This document shows positions 7,787 through 16,852 of a stretch of DNA of 64,000 nt, piece after piece. Below the pieces are notes generated by a model. The model was not told the DNA's origin and did not search any database. It saw only the letters and a program-made list of their open reading frames with translations. A program made the translations under genes and the position numbers. This DNA comes from Neobacillus bataviensis (lineage in GTDB: Bacteria > Bacillota > Bacilli > Bacillales_B > DSM-18226): NCBI RefSeq assembly GCF_019969725.1, contig NZ_JAHXYW010000001.1, positions 868,001 through 932,000 on the forward strand, given 5' to 3'. Every line of letters begins with the position of its first letter. Position 1 is the stretch's first letter.

Positions 7787-8582
7787 AAGAATACAACGGA
7801 TGATCATCATTTATTAGTATTGGTTGTATCTTTTTAGCTAGACCTGTTTTTCGGTCCAAATCAATTAAAACAGCACTAAGCTGGTTTCTTCCTCCGGAAG
7901 GCACTTCAAACCGGACTGGAAGGCTGGTTAGGAAGCGTTTGAGGACGGCTTCTTTTTCCACCCCTAAAATGCCGTCATATGGGCCAGTCATGCCCACATC
8001 TGTTAAATAGGCCGTTCCCCCAGGCAAGATACGATTATCAGCCGTCTGGACATGTGTGTGGGTCCCCACAACTGCAGATACCCTTCCGTCTAAGTACCAG
8101 CCCATTGCCTGTTTCTCACTTGTTACTTCTGCATGAAAATCCACAAATATAAAGGGAGTTCTTGCTTTTGCAAGGGTAACGAGTTCATCTGCTTTTTGGA
8201 AGGGACAATCAATAGGATTCATAAAGGTGCGTCCCTGCAGATTAATGATTGCCACTTCTAACTCATTTATTTTTAGAAAAACAATACCTTTCCCAGGTGT
8301 ATCTTTTGGAAAGTTTGCCGGTCGGACCAAATATTTGGCTGTATCAATAAACTCAAAAATTTCTCGATTATCCCAGGCATGGTTCCCCAATGTTACAGCC
8401 TGAGCACCTTGTTCTAAAAACTGACGGTAAATTTTTTCAGTAATCCCTTTTCCACCTGCTGCATTTTCACCATTGATAATCGTTAAATGAGGTCGATATT
8501 TTTCTTTAAGCTTTGGCAAGTACTCCTTCACCATATCTCTTCCAGGTGAACCGACAACATCACCGATAAATAATAAATTCAT
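7785..8582 (-). CDS. ymdB: YmdB metallophosphodiesterase
   Basis: 265 residues, a calcineurin-like phosphoesterase of the YmdB family. Metal-binding motifs: F-I-G-D-V-V-G-S-P-G-R near residue 5, I-I-N-G-E-N-A-A-G-G-K-G near 36, T-L-G-N-H-A-W-D near 64 and G-T-H-T-H-V-Q-T-A-D near 174. B. subtilis YmdB hydrolyses cyclic nucleotides in vitro and is needed for biofilm and intercellular nanotube formation. It follows rny, as in B. subtilis, but a terminator separates them. The start is preceded by AAAGGGC. Confidence 0.96.
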   Translation of the reverse strand: MNLLFIGDVVGSPGRDMVKEYLPKLKEKYRPHLTIINGENAAGGKGITEKIYRQFLEQGAQAVTLGNHAWDNREIFEFIDTAKYLVRPANFPKDTPGKGIVFLKINELEVAIINLQGRTFMNPIDCPFQKADELVTLAKARTPFIFVDFHAEVTSEKQAMGWYLDGRVSAVVGTHTHVQTADNRILPGGTAYLTDVGMTGPYDGILGVEKEAVLKRFLTSLPVRFEVPSGGRNQLSAVLIDLDRKTGLAKKIQPILINDDHPLYS

Positions 8583-8663
8583 GTTATTGCCCTTTCATAA
8601 ATAAAAATAGTATTGATTAAATTGTATCACAGTTCCTTAGTATTTAATCGCATAAGAGTCCTC

Positions 8664-8695
8664 AAAAAATAAAAGCGGTGCATGCGCACCGCTTT
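8664..8695 (-). terminator. rny terminator
   Basis: Ten-base stem AAAGCGGTGC with its complement (8672-8695), four-base loop, T-rich minus-strand tail. It overlaps the rny stop. Confidence 0.88.
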
Positions 8696-10253
8696 ATTTT
8701 GCATATTCTACAGCCCGTGTTTCGCGGATAACTGTAACTTTAATATGTCCTGGATAATCGAGCTCTTCTTCGATGCGCTTGCGAATATCGCGTGCAAGAC
8801 GATGTGCTGCAAGATCGTCAATTGTATCTGGTCTGACGATAATCCGCACTTCACGACCTGCCTGAATAGCAAAGGATTTCTCAACACCTTCATAGGATTC
8901 TGAAATCTCTTCAAGCTTTTCAAGACGACGAATATAGTTTTCAAGCGTTTCACTACGAGCACCTGGTCTTGCAGCTGATAAGGCATCAGCAGCAGCAACT
9001 AAAACCGCAATAGTTGAAGTTGGCTCTGTATCACCATGATGTGAAGCAATACTGTTGATAACTACAGGATGCTCCTTGTACTTCGTTGCAAGTTCTACTC
9101 CTATCTCAACATGGCTTCCTTCCACTTCATGGTCAATTGCTTTACCAATATCATGAAGCAATCCCGCACGTCTCGCTAATGTTTCATCTTGACCAAGTTC
9201 AGCGGCAAGCAAACCGGATAGCTGTGCCACTTCCATGGAATGCTTAAGCACATTTTGACCATAGCTTGTACGGAACTTTAAGCGGCCAAGAATTTTGATA
9301 AGATCAGGATGGAGTCCATGAACACCCACTTCAAATGTGGTTTGTTCACCCACTTCACGGATATACTCATCCACTTCGCGACGAGACTTCTCAACCATTT
9401 CCTCAATTCTTGCAGGGTGGATACGGCCATCTTGTACAAGCTTTTCAAGTGCTAAGCGGGCCGTTTCACGACGAATAGGGTCAAAGCCTGATAGAATAAC
9501 AGCTTCAGGTGTATCGTCAATGATTAAATCAATTCCTGTTAATGTTTCAAGTGTACGGATGTTTCGACCTTCACGGCCAATGATACGGCCTTTCATTTCA
9601 TCATTTGGAAGGTTGACGACAGAGACTGTCGTTTCCGCAACATGGTCAGCAGCGCAACGTTGGATTGCTAACGAAAGGATTTCCTTCGCTTTTTTATCAG
9701 CTTCCTCTTTTGCACGATTTTCGCTTTCCTTGATCATAACCGCAGTTTCAACGGATAGTTCTTGTTCCATGCGGTCTATTATGATCGACTTAGCTTCTTC
9801 GCGAGTTAAGCTCGAAATTCGTTCAAGTTCTGTTTGTTGTGTTCGTACCAACTCGTCCACTTTGCTTTCCATCTCTTCAATATGCTGTTGTCTTTGGTTT
9901 AGAGAATCATCCTTCTTTTCTAATAGAATTTCACGCTTATTTAACGCTTCATCCTTTCGATCTAAATTCTCTTCTCTTTGCAGTAAACGGTTTTCTTGTT
10001 TTTGCAGTTCATTTCTTCGTTCACGAACCTCACGCTCCGCTTCAGTTCGAAGCTTGTGAATTTCATCCTTTGCCTCTAACAGGGCTTCCTTTTTTAATGA
10101 ATCAGCATCACGTTTCGCATCTTCAAGAATCTGCTCTGCAGCATTCTTTGCTCCTGCTATTTTTGCTTCAGCAATGGATCTACGAATAAAATAGCCAACA
10201 ACGGCACCGACGATAAGGCCAAGCAAAATGGAGATGATAGTAATTGGTTCCAT
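8694..10253 (-). CDS. rny: Ribonuclease Y
   Basis: 519 residues against 520 in B. subtilis. An N-terminal membrane segment ([17 protein letters not shown] near 5-22), a long charged coiled coil to about residue 190, a KH domain with G-R-E-G-R-N-I-R near 225, and an HD domain with L-L-H-D-I-G-K-A near 365. It is the membrane-bound endonuclease that starts much mRNA decay and forms the degradosome-like network with PNPase and RNase J, both also in this window. RicA of the nearby RicAFT complex acts on its cleavage sites. A consensus sigma-A promoter lies 130 bases upstream. Confidence 0.98.
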   Translation of the reverse strand: MEPITIISILLGLIVGAVVGYFIRRSIAEAKIAGAKNAAEQILEDAKRDADSLKKEALLEAKDEIHKLRTEAEREVRERRNELQKQENRLLQREENLDRKDEALNKREILLEKKDDSLNQRQQHIEEMESKVDELVRTQQTELERISSLTREEAKSIIIDRMEQELSVETAVMIKESENRAKEEADKKAKEILSLAIQRCAADHVAETTVSVVNLPNDEMKGRIIGREGRNIRTLETLTGIDLIIDDTPEAVILSGFDPIRRETARLALEKLVQDGRIHPARIEEMVEKSRREVDEYIREVGEQTTFEVGVHGLHPDLIKILGRLKFRTSYGQNVLKHSMEVAQLSGLLAAELGQDETLARRAGLLHDIGKAIDHEVEGSHVEIGVELATKYKEHPVVINSIASHHGDTEPTSTIAVLVAAADALSAARPGARSETLENYIRRLEKLEEISESYEGVEKSFAIQAGREVRIIVRPDTIDDLAAHRLARDIRKRIEEELDYPGHIKVTVIRETRAVEYAK

Positions 10254-10389
10254 CGTTACACCTCCTCTTGCTATGAACTTTTGTTACATTTTTTAAGTGT
10301 CGGCATGTACATTGTTTAGACTCAACATACAGCAAGCACTAAGGCTTTTCGAATTGTCATATTTCCAAAAATGTAAAATATACATGTTA

Positions 10390-10418
10390 ATTGTAATTGT
10401 GGGAATATACATTGTCAA
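10390..10418 (-). promoter_or_regulatory. Sigma-A promoter of rny
   Basis: TTGACA (10418-10413), 17-base spacer, TACAAT (10395-10390) on the minus strand; nearly perfect consensus. Confidence 0.85.
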
Positions 10419-10532
10419 GGTTTTGTCCAAATAGCTTTTTGAAATATTTCGAATTCGTCATCTCTTCTTCATTCTTATTGGTTGGCATTGGATTTATAAT
10501 TATTAATTTTTATGTATATTTATCCAATTTGT

Positions 10533-10568
10533 TTAAAAAGAGCAAAACCCTTTTCTGGGTTTTGCTCT
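10533..10568 (-). terminator. recA terminator
   Basis: Thirteen-base stem (10537-10549 with 10556-10568) and a T-rich minus-strand tail. Confidence 0.92.
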
Positions 10569-10573
10569 TCATT

Positions 10574-11617
10574 TTATTGATCTAGTAACTCAAATTGCTC
10601 GTCATCATCAGCTTCAGTCACTGTTTTATCGCCATCTAAGCCATAGTGATCACGGATCTTTTGTTGAATTTCAAGGCGGACACTAGGATTTTCCTTTAGG
10701 TAAAGCTTAGCATTTTCACGGCCTTGGCCTAGTCTTTCATCGTTATAAGAATACCATGAACCGCTCTTAGAAACGATATCTAGTTCGGAACCTAAATCGA
10801 TGATTTCGCCTTCTTTTGAAATTCCTTCTCCATACATAATATCGACTTCTGCTGTACGGAATGGAGGGGCAACTTTGTTCTTTACGACTTTAATTTTTGT
10901 TTTGTTTCCGACTATGTCATTGCCTTGCTTTAGTGCTTCAGCACGGCGTACTTCCAGACGGATGGTGGAATAGAACTTGAGGGCGCGGCCTCCTGGAGTT
11001 GTTTCCGGGTTCCCGAACATAACACCGACTTTTTCACGAATCTGGTTGATAAAGACAGCGATTGTTTTTGATTTATTGATTGCACCTGATAGTTTACGAA
11101 GTGCTTGAGACATCAAACGAGCTTGTAAACCTACGTGTGAGTCTCCCATTTCGCCTTCGATTTCTGCTTTTGGTACTAGAGCAGCTACAGAGTCAATAAC
11201 AATAATATCGATTGCTCCGCTTCGTACTAGTGCTTCTGCGATTTCTAGTGCTTGTTCACCAGTGTCTGGCTGGGATAATAATAGTTCATCAATGTTAACG
11301 CCTAATTTTTGGGCATAAGCTGGGTCCAGGGCATGCTCAGCGTCGATAAATGCAGCTTGTCCGCCTTTTGCTTGGACTTCAGCGATGGCATGAAGGGCTA
11401 CGGTTGTTTTACCAGAGCTCTCTGGCCCATAAATTTCGATTATACGACCTCTAGGATATCCTCCTACCCCAAGTGCGGTATCAAGTGCTAATGATCCAGA
11501 TGGAACAGTTGAAATTTTTGTTTCTGTTTGCTCACCCATTTTCATAATTGAGCCTTTACCAAATTGCTTTTCGATTTGTTTTAGCGCCATTTCTAAGGCC
11601 GCTTTACGATCACTCAC
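10574..11617 (-). CDS. recA: Recombinase A
   Basis: 347 residues, the normal length. Walker A G-P-E-S-S-G-K-T near residue 65, Walker B with I-I-V-I-D-S-V near 139, the loop region [10 protein letters not shown] with [22 protein letters not shown], and an acidic tail. It forms filaments on single-stranded DNA for strand exchange and triggers LexA cleavage. The start follows GGGAGG. The upstream region shows a LexA operator and promoter, so SOS control is expected. cinA lies upstream, but a terminator separates the two. Confidence 0.99.
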   Translation of the reverse strand: MSDRKAALEMALKQIEKQFGKGSIMKMGEQTETKISTVPSGSLALDTALGVGGYPRGRIIEIYGPESSGKTTVALHAIAEVQAKGGQAAFIDAEHALDPAYAQKLGVNIDELLLSQPDTGEQALEIAEALVRSGAIDIIVIDSVAALVPKAEIEGEMGDSHVGLQARLMSQALRKLSGAINKSKTIAVFINQIREKVGVMFGNPETTPGGRALKFYSTIRLEVRRAEALKQGNDIVGNKTKIKVVKNKVAPPFRTAEVDIMYGEGISKEGEIIDLGSELDIVSKSGSWYSYNDERLGQGRENAKLYLKENPSVRLEIQQKIRDHYGLDGDKTVTEADDDEQFELLDQ

Positions 11618-11687
11618 GAATTATTTCCTCCCTTATCTATATAAACAGAAGCTTATTGCCTAAATCTATCAAGTAAAACCTATTAAT

Positions 11688-11716
11688 AATATAACCTCTT
11701 TTTGGGTATTTGTCGA
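11688..11716 (-). promoter_or_regulatory. Sigma-A promoter of recA
   Basis: TCGACA (11716-11711), 17-base spacer, TATATT (11693-11688) on the minus strand, about 65 bases before the start codon. Confidence 0.75.
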
Positions 11717-11725
11717 GCAAAAAGT

Positions 11726-11739
11726 CGAACATTCATTCG
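11726..11739 (-). promoter_or_regulatory. LexA (SOS) operator of recA
   Basis: Minus strand CGAATGAATGTTCG fits CGAAC-N4-GTTCG with one mismatch, the same C-to-T change as in the B. subtilis recA operator. It lies nine bases upstream of the -35 box and is framed by complementary A/T arms that extend the dyad. Confidence 0.75.
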
Positions 11740-11932
11740 ACTTTTTTCTAAACTATTTATACTGGAAAAACAGACAAATATACCCATCATAAACGGTTTT
11801 TCTTGATAATTTTGCAGAGAAAACTACTTTTCATGAAGTTATCTGAAAACTGATTCAAAGGTGTAAGATCTTTCATTTACCTTCTGACCACTTTTCTTCA
11901 GCTCCCAGGCAATGAAACGCCAACTTAACCCC

Positions 11933-11970
11933 CAAAAAAATCACAGAACCTTATTAAGCATTCTGTGATT
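11933..11970 (-). terminator. cinA terminator
   Basis: Ten-base stem AATCACAGAA with its complement (11939-11970), 12-base loop, seven-T minus-strand tail. It overlaps the end of cinA. Confidence 0.88.
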
Positions 11971-13204
11971 CTTTCAACTTCTTTATTAAATAATAGCATC
12001 CATACTTAACAGCACGGACCCTGTTTGCTTCCCGAGTGCCAGCAAGCACAAGCTTTTCAACAGCGGTTGGCATTCCCTTTATCGCGATCCCAATATAAAC
12101 CGTACCTACCGGCTTACCCTCTAACTCATCAGGACCGGCCACACCGGTAAAACTAATCCCAATATCCGCACCAAAAATCGACGCTGCATTTTCCGCCAAT
12201 TCCAAAGCACATTGTTCACTTACGGCGCCAAACTTATCAAGTGTCTCAACCGAAACCCTCAAAACCTGATGCTTTACTTCGTTTGAATAGCAGACTACAC
12301 CGCCATTAAAAACAGAGCTAGCTCCTGATACCGAGGTAATTTCCTTTTGGAACATCCCGCCTGTTAAACTCTCAGCAGCCGTTATCGTTAACTTTTTCTC
12401 TTTTAACATTTTGGTCAATTCATTCAAAAGAGAAGTATTGTCATAGCCATATAAAAACTCGCCAACGCGCTGATTTATCTTACGTTCCACATCATCAAGC
12501 ATCGAACCTGCAACAGTTTCATCCACATTCTTAGCTGTTAGCCTTAAGGTAACCTCTCCATCCCCGGCAAGAGGAGCAATCGTTGGATTGCTTTGCGCGT
12601 CAATTAAATCCACTATCTCCGTTTCCAATGCCGCTTCCCCTATACCGAAAAACCGCAAAACTCTTGAAACAATCTTCTCATTGGAGTCCCCATCAGGAGA
12701 AAGTGCGATCCTTCCATAATGAAGGAACATCGGCTCCATTTCCTTTGGAGGCCCTGGCAGAAGCATATATATATGTGCGTCCTGTTCGAGTACCATCCCT
12801 GGCGCCATGCCATGATCATTCGGAAGAATATGCGACCCTGCTAATACAAGAGCCTGCTTTCGGTTGTTTTCAGTCATCACCCGGTTTGTCCGCTTGAAGT
12901 AATCCTCGATCGAAGCTAAAGCCGTTTCATCCATTTCAAGTTCTTTGCCTAAATGGCGGGCAATCGTTTCCTTCGTCAAATCATCCTTAGTCGGTCCGAG
13001 ACCGCCAGTAAAAATAATGATTTGCGAACGCTTTTCAGCAATTTCAATCGCGCTCTTAAGCCTGTCCGGATTATCACCAACAACCGTATGAAAATAAACA
13101 TCCACACCGAGCCCAGCTAATTGCTGAGACAAAAAGCGCGCATTCGTATTCACAATTTGACCGAGCAACAGCTCAGAACCAACCGCGATAATCTCAGCAT
13201 TCAT
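11954..13204 (-). CDS. cinA: CinA-family competence/damage-inducible protein
   Basis: 416 residues, as in B. subtilis. The N-terminal MoCF-biosynthesis-like domain (residues ~1-170) starts [19 protein letters not shown] and contains [11 protein letters not shown]. The C-terminal CinA/NMN deamidase-like domain (~250-416) has T-A-A-E-S-L-T-G-G and [10 protein letters not shown]. Family members act as ADP-ribose pyrophosphatase and/or NMN deamidase; cinA-recA neighbourhood is classical in Gram-positive bacteria. The start follows GGGGGC. Confidence 0.95.
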   Translation of the reverse strand: MNAEIIAVGSELLLGQIVNTNARFLSQQLAGLGVDVYFHTVVGDNPDRLKSAIEIAEKRSQIIIFTGGLGPTKDDLTKETIARHLGKELEMDETALASIEDYFKRTNRVMTENNRKQALVLAGSHILPNDHGMAPGMVLEQDAHIYMLLPGPPKEMEPMFLHYGRIALSPDGDSNEKIVSRVLRFFGIGEAALETEIVDLIDAQSNPTIAPLAGDGEVTLRLTAKNVDETVAGSMLDDVERKINQRVGEFLYGYDNTSLLNELTKMLKEKKLTITAAESLTGGMFQKEITSVSGASSVFNGGVVCYSNEVKHQVLRVSVETLDKFGAVSEQCALELAENAASIFGADIGISFTGVAGPDELEGKPVGTVYIGIAIKGMPTAVEKLVLAGTREANRVRAVKYGCYYLIKKLKESQNA

Positions 13205-13222
13205 TATAAACAGCCCCCAAAT

Positions 13223-13807
13223 CTATTTAGAATTTTTTAAAACATGACTGTTTTTAGCAAAATAGTCCCAGCCGGACCAAATCGTAAATATCATTGCAAC
13301 CCATAACGCAACGATATCAAAACGAAATGGAATCATAGCAAAAATAATATTATGTAATAAAAGCGAAGAAATCGCGATAATCTGCGTCCAGGTTTTAATT
13401 TTTCCCAGCATATTTGCTGCCACTACTTCCCCTTCTCCTGCAAGCAAGAGGCGTAGGCCTGTTACAGCAAATTCCCTGCTGATTATAATGATGACAATCC
13501 ATGATGGTGCATAGATATCATTAAGCTCAACGAGAACAATAAGCGCTGCTGAAACAAGTAATTTATCAGCAAGCGGATCAAGAAATTTCCCCATATTCGT
13601 GACAAGGTTCAATTTACGGGCATAATGACCATCAACCCAGTCGGTAGTAGACGCAATGATAAAAATCAACGCTCCAACAAAATGAGTTACAGGCATGTCT
13701 GCTCCAAGAAAGGTCATATCACCCCAGTCAAAAGGGACAAGCATGATAATCAAGAACAATGGAATAAGCAATATTCTTGAAACCGTAATTTTATTTGGTA
13801 AATTCAT
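13223..13807 (-). CDS. pgsA: CDP-diacylglycerol-glycerol-3-phosphate 3-phosphatidyltransferase
   Basis: 194 residues, an integral membrane enzyme with several hydrophobic segments. The CDP-alcohol phosphotransferase signature D-W-V-D-G-x-x-A-R-x-x-x-x-x-x-T-x-x-G-x-x-x-D-P-x-x-D-K is complete at about 58-84. It makes phosphatidylglycerol phosphate, the step after CdsA, which is also in this window. The start follows TAGGAGG. Confidence 0.97.
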   Translation of the reverse strand: MNLPNKITVSRILLIPLFLIIMLVPFDWGDMTFLGADMPVTHFVGALIFIIASTTDWVDGHYARKLNLVTNMGKFLDPLADKLLVSAALIVLVELNDIYAPSWIVIIIISREFAVTGLRLLLAGEGEVVAANMLGKIKTWTQIIAISSLLLHNIIFAMIPFRFDIVALWVAMIFTIWSGWDYFAKNSHVLKNSK

Positions 13808-13853
13808 TTGTGTATCCTCCTATATAAGAAACCGCAACAACCATTAGGCACGC

Positions 13854-13881
13854 CAAAAATAGTCATCACTAGATGACTATT
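13854..13881 (-). terminator. ymfM terminator
   Basis: Ten-base stem AATAGTCATC with its complement and a TTTTT tail on the minus strand. It overlaps the ymfM stop. Confidence 0.82.
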
Positions 13882-14767
13882 GGGTTTTGGGAACATATTG
13901 AATCGTAATGTTCTGTACATTTTGCGTCGGTGCGATAGCGTACTCGAGTTTTTGGTCATTCACATAGATTTCAACGCCCGCAGCGTTCCCAACCCGAATA
14001 ACAGCATTGCTTTCTGCTGTCAAATCTACTGTTTGGCTTGGAAGCTTATCTTTATCAAGAGTCCATTGATTAACCATTTTCCCCGTGCTATTTTTAACAC
14101 CAACCCAAGATTTCCCGGTTGCTACCAATTTCACAATAAACTTTTCTGCATTTTTTAAGGAATAAGTAGAATTCCTTCCTTGTGATTGAACAACTGTTAT
14201 TTCCTGTTTAGGTGCTTCAACAACAGGAGTCTTCTCTTCTTCTTTTTTGGTTTCCTTCACTTTTTCAGAATCTTTCTTCTCAAGCTCATTGGCTTTTGCT
14301 TTTTCGAGATTCTCTGATTTAACGAATTTAACTTGTTCGTTATCTTTGCTTAACGATTCATTGGAATCCTTACCAGCATAATTATAAAGAAAATAATATA
14401 ATAGACCAGCAACGCCAATGACAAAAACACCAATTAATACTTTCGGAAGGATATCAAAGATTTTTGAATTCCCTTCCGAAATAGCTTTATGGGTTTTAAC
14501 CCTAGAAAGTTGAGGGATTTCATCATTTAAGCTTGCAGGAATTTCACTTTTATATGTTTCAAAAATTTCATCAGGATTTAGGTTAAGTGCTTCTGCATAC
14601 TGCTTAATGAAAGCACGGACGTAAAAATTCCCTGGCATACTTGAATAGTTGCCTTCTTCAATGCTGATTAAATATCGTTTTTGAATTTTGGTCATTGTTT
14701 GTAAATCATCTAAACTAAAACCTTTTTCTATTCGGGCTTCTTTTAGTCGATTCCCTAGTTCAGTCAC
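13877..14767 (-). CDS. ymfM: RodZ-like cell-shape protein with helix-turn-helix (YmfM)
   Basis: 296 residues. An N-terminal Xre-type helix-turn-helix (residues ~1-65: G-N-R-L-K-E-A-R-x-x-K-G-F-S-L-D-D-L), a cytoplasmic linker, one membrane segment near residue 110-130 (V-L-I-G-V-F-V-I-G-V-A-G-L-L-Y-Y-F), a Lys/Glu-rich extracytoplasmic linker and a C-terminal DUF4115 domain. RodZ ties MreB filaments to the membrane and the cell-wall elongation complex. The GTG start at 14767 is chosen for the GGAAGGTG ahead of it. ymfK ends 21 bases upstream; pgsA follows after a terminator. Confidence 0.93.
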   Translation of the reverse strand: MTELGNRLKEARIEKGFSLDDLQTMTKIQKRYLISIEEGNYSSMPGNFYVRAFIKQYAEALNLNPDEIFETYKSEIPASLNDEIPQLSRVKTHKAISEGNSKIFDILPKVLIGVFVIGVAGLLYYFLYNYAGKDSNESLSKDNEQVKFVKSENLEKAKANELEKKDSEKVKETKKEEEKTPVVEAPKQEITVVQSQGRNSTYSLKNAEKFIVKLVATGKSWVGVKNSTGKMVNQWTLDKDKLPSQTVDLTAESNAVIRVGNAAGVEIYVNDQKLEYAIAPTQNVQNITIQYVPKTQ

Positions 14768-14788
14768 TTTATTAACACCTTCCAATTT

Positions 14789-15577
14789 TTAAAAATCAAA
14801 ATCTCCAAAATCAGATCCGGAGAATAAATTATTTTGGTCCACTACCTCATATGTAATCTCTTCATCAACATTATTCCTCAACTCGATAATATAGTCAAAA
14901 TCATCGAGGGTGTACTCGGAGTTTTGGACAAAGATATCAGGGTGTTCTATTACTTTAACAGATGGTAATCGCATAATTTCACGAACAAGCTGCCAATGGC
15001 GTTCGTTTGCCCGTCGGGTAGAAACGATTCCGTCTAGAATGAATAGGTTGTCAGCATTGTACTCATCTTCAATTAGTTGATTCCGAATTGTTTGTTTTAA
15101 AAGGGTAGAAGAGACGAATAACCACCTCTTATTGGCACAAACACTTGAGGCTACAATTGATTCTGTTTTTCCGACACGAGGCATGCCGCGAATGCCAATT
15201 AGCTTATGCCCCTCCTGCTTAAACAATTCTGCCATAAAATCAACTAATAATCCAAGTTCATCCCTTACAAAACGGAATGTTTTTTTATCATCTGCATCTC
15301 TCTGAATGTATCGGCCATGTCTAACAGCCAGCCGATCTCGCAGTTTTGGTTCCCTTAGTTTTATTAATTTTATTGTGTCCATTGTATTTAAAATTGACTC
15401 AAGTCGTTTAATTTGATCGTCATCTTTTGCTAAAATCAAAAGACCGCGTCTGCCTTCATCTACTCCGTTGATGGTTACAATATTAATAGAAAGCATTCCT
15501 AAGAGGGATGAAATGTCGCCTAAAAGTCCAGGCCGATTTTTTTGAATCTCATATTCTAAATACCATTCTTTTTTCAT
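14789..15577 (-). CDS. ymfK: YmfK, DUF3388 protein with ACT-like N-terminus and P-loop
   Basis: 262 residues. The first ~75 residues look like an ACT-type ligand domain (Y-L-E-Y-E-I-Q-K-N-R-P-G-L-L-G-D-I-S-S-L-L-G). G-M-P-R-V-G-K-T at 131-138 is a full Walker A motif, followed by a segment I recognise only as the DUF3388 family. L-F-I-L-D-G near 200 could serve as Walker B. The C-terminus is acidic. No function is known to me. It probably forms a unit with ymfM, 21 bases downstream. The start follows AGGGGG. Confidence 0.88.
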   Translation of the reverse strand: MKKEWYLEYEIQKNRPGLLGDISSLLGMLSINIVTINGVDEGRRGLLILAKDDDQIKRLESILNTMDTIKLIKLREPKLRDRLAVRHGRYIQRDADDKKTFRFVRDELGLLVDFMAELFKQEGHKLIGIRGMPRVGKTESIVASSVCANKRWLFVSSTLLKQTIRNQLIEDEYNADNLFILDGIVSTRRANERHWQLVREIMRLPSVKVIEHPDIFVQNSEYTLDDFDYIIELRNNVDEEITYEVVDQNNLFSGSDFGDFDF

Positions 15578-15694
15578 AAACTGCTTACCCCCTAAAGAAG
15601 TTTCGACAAATTTTTCATATATCTTTATCTAAACCTTATCATAAATGATTTTGATGTAAGATGAAAGAAAAAACATGGAATATATTTCTGAAAT

Positions 15695-15724
15695 AAAAAG
15701 AGAGGAGCTGCCTCCTCTCTTTTT
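15695..15724 (-). terminator. ymfJ terminator
   Basis: Thirteen-base perfect stem (15695-15707 with 15712-15724) ending in a T run on the minus strand. Confidence 0.93.
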
Positions 15725-15729
15725 AATGA

Positions 15730-15981
15730 TTATCCATTATTCTTAATAAGTTTAACCATCATATTGGCAATTGCCTGCTGCTCTTGTGGGTCAGCAACTG
15801 ACCAGAGGTCTGATAAAATTCTTTCTTGCTCATTTTTTGGCTCGACTTGGTTTGCTAAATAATCACCGATTTGATAAGCAAGTTTACTAATTGCACCCTC
15901 ACTCATTCCCTCATCTTGTGCATGATGGAGACGATTAGCAAGAAAGTCTTCCCACTGTTTCCAGTTATCTAAAACTGACAT
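15730..15981 (-). CDS. ymfJ: YmfJ, DUF3243 small protein
   Basis: 83 residues, soluble, predicted helical, with W-x-x-W-x-x-F-L-x-x-R-L near the start and a DUF3243-like body. No catalytic motif is visible. It follows AAAGGAGG and has a strong terminator of its own. Its place between ymfI and ymfK is as in B. subtilis. Function unknown. Confidence 0.88.
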   Translation of the reverse strand: MSVLDNWKQWEDFLANRLHHAQDEGMSEGAISKLAYQIGDYLANQVEPKNEQERILSDLWSVADPQEQQAIANMMVKLIKNNG

Positions 15982-16061
15982 AGTAAATTACCTCCTTTAA
16001 AATGGTACACGGTTATTTTGTGATGGGGAAGCATGAACTATACATCGAAACTTGTGAACTT

Positions 16062-16784
16062 TTATGTATACCAGCCGCCATTAACGGCAAGGACTTGTCC
16101 GGTGATATAACTCGATTCATCTGAAAGCAAAAAGGCTACACATTTAGCAATTTCCTCAGGCTGCCCTAATCTTCCCATCGGAATTTCAAATTCAATTCCT
16201 TTTAGCTCATCCTCTGAAAATCCTTCCATCATTGGCGTATTAATTGCTCCAGGGGCAATGCCATTAACTCGAATGCCATTTAAGGCTACCTCCTTACTAA
16301 GCGCCTTTACAAAACCAATCTGAGCACCTTTGGCAGTTGAATAGGCTACCTCAAAGGCAGCACCTGTTTGCCCCCAAATAGAAGTAATGACAATAATACT
16401 GCCTAACCCTTTACTTAAAAGTTTGGGGAGAAGTTCTTTAGTCAGCATTAACGGATTAAGGACATGTACATTAAATAAGGCTTCAGCATCCCTTTGTTCC
16501 AAATCAACAAGGAGGCCGTACTGACTGTTCCCGCCGCAATGGATCATCGCATCCAGCGAAAAGATGTGCGGGCAAATTTGTTTATAACCATCCGGTGTAG
16601 AAAGGTCCGCACTAATCGGCATGTATTCACCGCCAAACGGAACGAGCTTGTCTAATAGTGCTTTAATTGAGTCTACATTCTGATTGTAATGCAAGTATAA
16701 GCTGTACCCATTTGCTGCTAGATTATATGCCACCGCTTGGCCGATTCCGCCGCTCGCCCCCGTGATCAATGCATATTTTTTCAT
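16062..16784 (-). CDS. ymfI: EF-P 5-aminopentanone reductase (YmfI), short-chain dehydrogenase
   Basis: 240 residues, classical SDR: T-G-A-S-G-G-I-G nucleotide motif at residues ~8-15, catalytic S-I-W-G... Y-S-T-A-K-G near 150-154 and a C-terminal V-N-G-G-W-Y-T. In B. subtilis YmfI reduces the 5-aminopentanone group on Lys32 of elongation factor P to 5-aminopentanol, which is needed for swarming. The assignment rests on family and gene order. The start at 16784 is the first that fits the SDR N-terminus; the frame open to 16883 would run back into ymfH. Confidence 0.9.
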   Translation of the reverse strand: MKKYALITGASGGIGQAVAYNLAANGYSLYLHYNQNVDSIKALLDKLVPFGGEYMPISADLSTPDGYKQICPHIFSLDAMIHCGGNSQYGLLVDLEQRDAEALFNVHVLNPLMLTKELLPKLLSKGLGSIIVITSIWGQTGAAFEVAYSTAKGAQIGFVKALSKEVALNGIRVNGIAPGAINTPMMEGFSEDELKGIEFEIPMGRLGQPEEIAKCVAFLLSDESSYITGQVLAVNGGWYT

Positions 16785-16816
16785 TCTCGTCACTCTCTCT
16801 AAATAATTGACAAAGC

Positions 16817-16843
16817 GAAAAAGCGCCTGCTTGTGCGGCGCCT
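16817..16843 (-). terminator. ymfH terminator, GGCGCC-type hairpin
   Basis: On the minus strand GGCGCC, a 9-base loop and GGCGC are followed by TTTTT and CGCTTT, ten bases past the ymfH stop. The arms resemble those of the dispersed dyad elements at 30.96, 38.83 and 49.14 kb. Confidence 0.7.
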
Positions 16844-16852
16844 CCGCTTTTC

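Larger units (their letters stand above)
10254..10573. other. Intergenic region between recA and rny
   Basis: Holds the recA terminator, the rny promoter and a ~130-base rny leader. No further gene; a 62-codon plus-strand frame is A/T-rich and unsupported. Confidence 0.6.
11618..11953. other. Control region between cinA and recA
   Basis: Contains the recA promoter and LexA dyad (11688-11747) and the end of the cinA terminator (11933-11970). The 190 bases between show no gene and no clear structure. Confidence 0.6.

Noticed and set aside
9337..10059. 240-codon plus-strand frame opposite rny
   Set aside because: Serine/arginine-rich mirror of the RNase Y coiled-coil and KH region; explained entirely by codon bias of rny.
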